Source of the DNA: UBA8941 sp963780545
GTDB taxonomy: Archaea > Thermoproteota > Bathyarchaeia > TCS64
DNA length: 64,000 nt
Direction: 5' to 3'
NCBI GenBank assembly: GCA_963780545.1
Contig: CAWACK010000010.1
Span: 1 to 64,000 of the forward strand
Shown: positions 61,955 to 64,000 of the stretch, piece by piece
Layout of the letters: each line of letters opens with the position of its first letter
Position numbering within the stretch: the stretch's first letter is position 1
Position numbers and translations under genes: made by a program
The notes under the pieces: model-generated
Databases searched by the model: none
What the model was told of the DNA's origin: nothing
What the model saw: only the letters and a program-made list of their open reading frames with translations

Positions 61955-63177
61955 ATGCGGACTACGAGGAGCTATACAAGCAGCGGTGTGAGAGGATAAA
62001 CCGAGCCACACACCTGAAGGAACCAGATAGGGTCCCCGTCCTAGAGAACTTCGGCTACTTCGCCGCGAGGTATGCAGGCATCACAAGCCACGAGTTCCTC
62101 TTCGACTACGACAAAGCCAGCGACGCAACGGTCAAGACCTCCTTCGACTTCGGTTACGACACCGGAGGCGCGATGAACACCTTAGGTGCACTGCCACTCG
62201 CCCTCGCTCTACTCGACGAACACGACGGCCTCATGCCTAGTTGGGTCAACGGGCCCGTCCACGACATCTTGGGCGTAAAATACGCGAGGTTCCCAGGCAG
62301 AGAACTCGCAGAAGATGCCGCGTTCCAATTCATCGGCGAGGAGTACATGAGAGGCAACGAATACGATCAGCTCATCGAGGACCCCAAGAAATTCATAGCC
62401 GAGGTGCTAATGCCCCAATCCCTGAGGAGCCTCGAGAAGCCGGGCTCCGCCGAGGCCAATTCAGCGCTCTTCAGGTGGGGAGTCGAGTATAGGAAGAATG
62501 CGGAGGCATCAGCCAAACTCAAGCAGAGGCTTAGAAAAATAGGCTTCGGAGGCTTCACTGATGGAATCTCATACGCCCCACTCGACCTCATCAGCGACTT
62601 CATGAGGGACATCAAGAACGTCCTCCTAGACTGCTACAGGCAGTCAGACAAGGTGAAGACTGCAGCGGAGTCTGTGATGGGCCTGATTGTGGAGATGGCT
62701 AGGATCTCCGCCAAATCATCACCACCCGACACAATCCACTTCATCCCTCTCCACCTAAACGAGTACTTCTCCCCCAAACAGTACAGCGAATTCTACTGGC
62801 CAACATTAAAAGGCGTGATAAACGAACTCATCAAACTTGGCATAACCCCGGAGATATTCTACGAGGGACAACACGAATCCCACCTCGAAACAATCCTTGA
62901 GCTACCTAAAGGCAAGACAATCAGCCGCTTCGAGAAAACCGACCTGGCGAAGGCCAAGTACATCATCGGCGACCACTCCTGCATCGTGGGAGGCCCTCCA
63001 GGATCCTTATTCCTCACCACACCGACGAAGGTCGAAGCATACGTGAAGCAGCTCTTCGAGGATGTAAAGCAAGGGGGCGGATTCATACTCAGCCCAGCTG
63101 TACCCATACCCCCCTCATCGAAGCCAGAGAACGTGAAGGCCCTAATGGACGCCGTGGAAAAATATGGGGTTTACTAG
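61951..63177 (+). CDS. URO-D-family methyltransferase partnered with corrinoid protein
   Basis: 408 residues from ATG 61951. LYKQRCERINRATHLKEPDR VPVLENFGYF begins the URO-D fold; ALPLALALLDEHDGLMPSWV, FFSPKQYSEFYWPTLKGVIN, ITPEIFYEGQHESHLETILE (candidate metal/substrate residues), DHSCIVGGPPGSLFLTTPTK and GGGFILSPAVPIPPSSKPEN are conserved in the methyltransferase branch. It probably transfers methyl groups to or from the corrinoid protein encoded just upstream. The methyl donor (methoxy compound, methylamine or other) is unknown. Intact. Confidence 0.8.
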   Translation: MNADYEELYKQRCERINRATHLKEPDRVPVLENFGYFAARYAGITSHEFLFDYDKASDATVKTSFDFGYDTGGAMNTLGALPLALALLDEHDGLMPSWVNGPVHDILGVKYARFPGRELAEDAAFQFIGEEYMRGNEYDQLIEDPKKFIAEVLMPQSLRSLEKPGSAEANSALFRWGVEYRKNAEASAKLKQRLRKIGFGGFTDGISYAPLDLISDFMRDIKNVLLDCYRQSDKVKTAAESVMGLIVEMARISAKSSPPDTIHFIPLHLNEYFSPKQYSEFYWPTLKGVINELIKLGITPEIFYEGQHESHLETILELPKGKTISRFEKTDLAKAKYIIGDHSCIVGGPPGSLFLTTPTKVEAYVKQLFEDVKQGGGFILSPAVPIPPSSKPENVKALMDAVEKYGVY

Positions 63178-63317
63178 CTGCACGTACGCTCACCCTTTAC
63201 AACAAGATATATCGCCATATGCAACGCATCATGCGCATGAATTATTGAGAAGAATAAAAGAACCGTCTCAGATCTATTTTTAAATAAGTTCAAAAAGACA
63301 TGGAAGTGAACTGCTAA

Positions 63318-64000
63318 ATGAAGTATATAGTTACAGGTGGGGCAGGATTCATCGGAAGCACCCTAACATCAAAGCTAACAGAAGAGGGAAACGATGTAAC
63401 AGTAATCGATGACTTCAGCCTAGGGTCAGCAGAAAACATAAAAATCGGCACTGTCGTCAAGACATCGATTAAGCAAATAGAAGACAAAGTCGACGGCGTA
63501 TTTCACCTAGGCATGCCTTCGAGCAGCCCAATGTACCGACAAAACCACAGACATATAACACAAGTCGTAGCCGACGGAGTCGAAATACTCGACTACTGCG
63601 TAGAAAAAAAGACGCCGCTAGTTTTCGCTTCAACATCCAGTCTCTACAACGGTTTAACCCCGCCCTTCCGAGAGGGTGACAACGTATCGGTGACGGACTT
63701 CTACACCGAGGCAAGGTACTCCCTCGAACGCATAGCCGAAGCCTATACGAAGATATGCGAAGCGAAAGTAACCGCGCTGCGTCTATTCTCAGTCTACGGC
63801 GCCAACGAACGCCACAAGGGCGAATACGCCAATCTGGTCTCACAGTTCATCTGGGCCATGAAGAGGCACGAATCACCCTTGATCTATGGAGATGGTACAC
63901 AGACGAGAGACTTTGTCTGGGTCGACGACGTCGTGAACTGCTTCACCCTGGCAATGGAAAAAATCAACGAGATGCCAGACAGGTTCACTGTAATCAACGT
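63318..64000 (+). CDS. NAD-dependent epimerase/dehydratase, 3' partial
   Basis: Runs off the window edge. Rossmann start MKYIVTGGAGFIGSTLTSKL (GxxGxxG), then IDDFSLGSAENIKIG and VFHLGMPSSSPMY, catalytic Ser/Thr in LVFASTSSLYNG, Tyr-x-x-x-Arg region ARYSLERIAEAYTKICEAKV, LRLFSVYGANERHKGEYANL and IYGDGTQTRDFVWVDDVVN. It resembles UDP-glucose 4-epimerase-type extended SDRs. The catalytic YxxxK has an unusual R (YSLER). Sugar-nucleotide function is likely. Starts 18 bp after an AT-rich leader. Confidence 0.82.
   Translation, partial: MKYIVTGGAGFIGSTLTSKLTEEGNDVTVIDDFSLGSAENIKIGTVVKTSIKQIEDKVDGVFHLGMPSSSPMYRQNHRHITQVVADGVEILDYCVEKKTPLVFASTSSLYNGLTPPFREGDNVSVTDFYTEARYSLERIAEAYTKICEAKVTALRLFSVYGANERHKGEYANLVSQFIWAMKRHESPLIYGDGTQTRDFVWVDDVVNCFTLAMEKINEMPDRFTVIN

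Noticed and set aside
1..64000. tRNA and rRNA genes
   Set aside because: No cloverleaf with T-loop GTTCxAxxC and acceptor pairing, and no rRNA conserved stretch was noticed by eye; a covariance-model scan would be decisive.

Overview
The window looks archaeal. It carries a diphthamide-type ATP-pyrophosphatase (PF01902 family), a geranylgeranyl-reductase-like flavoprotein, DUF996 and DUF362 proteins, many vapBC modules, GTG/TTG starts and TATA-like boxes about 25-30 bp upstream of starts. Several families are common in Thermoproteota/Bathyarchaeia-like genomes, but the lineage cannot be fixed from this sequence. No rRNA, tRNA or CRISPR array was recognised.

Layout. 0-5 kb: vapBC toxin-antitoxin modules, mostly broken. 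5-11 kb: DUF996 protein, a URO-D-type methyltransferase, a secreted phosphatase. 11-18 kb: isoaspartyl dipeptidase-like amidohydrolase, DUF4097 protein, PLP-dependent sulfur enzyme, diphthamide-type ATPase, nitroreductase. 18-20 kb: a GC-rich, frameshifted CocE-type hydrolase, probably acquired. 20.4-21.7 kb: a complete DDE insertion sequence. 22-25 kb: luxS followed by a core methionine synthase, then a vapBC pair. 25-38 kb: sedolisin-type protease, flavodoxins, SDR, aminotransferase, two DUF362 proteins, b5-like protein, hydrolase. 39-43 kb: UPF0182 protein and a decayed saccharopine-dehydrogenase-like gene. 43-47 kb: a MITE, an IS110 remnant and another transposase remnant. 47-51 kb: threonine synthase with a C-terminal winged helix, and a beta-lactamase-family hydrolase. 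52-58 kb: beta-propeller membrane protein, a second IS110 remnant and three SHOCT membrane proteins. 59-64 kb: aldo/keto reductase, corrinoid protein plus URO-D-type methyltransferase, NAD-dependent epimerase.

The most striking signal is a dispersed family of short alternating CG tracts (CGCGCGC, mostly 7-14 bp). By eye there are about 50 of at least 7 bp, against roughly 8 expected by chance at 50% GC, and nearly all lie between genes. Many mark the exact end of a gene fragment: CoaB, saccharopine dehydrogenase, glycosyltransferase, PIN, AbrB, HicA-like, methionine synthase, IS110 and IS4-like transposases all stop or start at a tract. The insertion sequence at 20400-21665 and the 380-bp MITE at 43294-43673 both sit between two GCGCGC copies. 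The tracts therefore look like insertion or recombination sites that partition the chromosome; the mechanism is unknown.

Many genes have single-base frameshifts, several in homopolymers. Real decay and residual assembly error cannot be separated here, so single-indel genes are described as one gene with the break noted.
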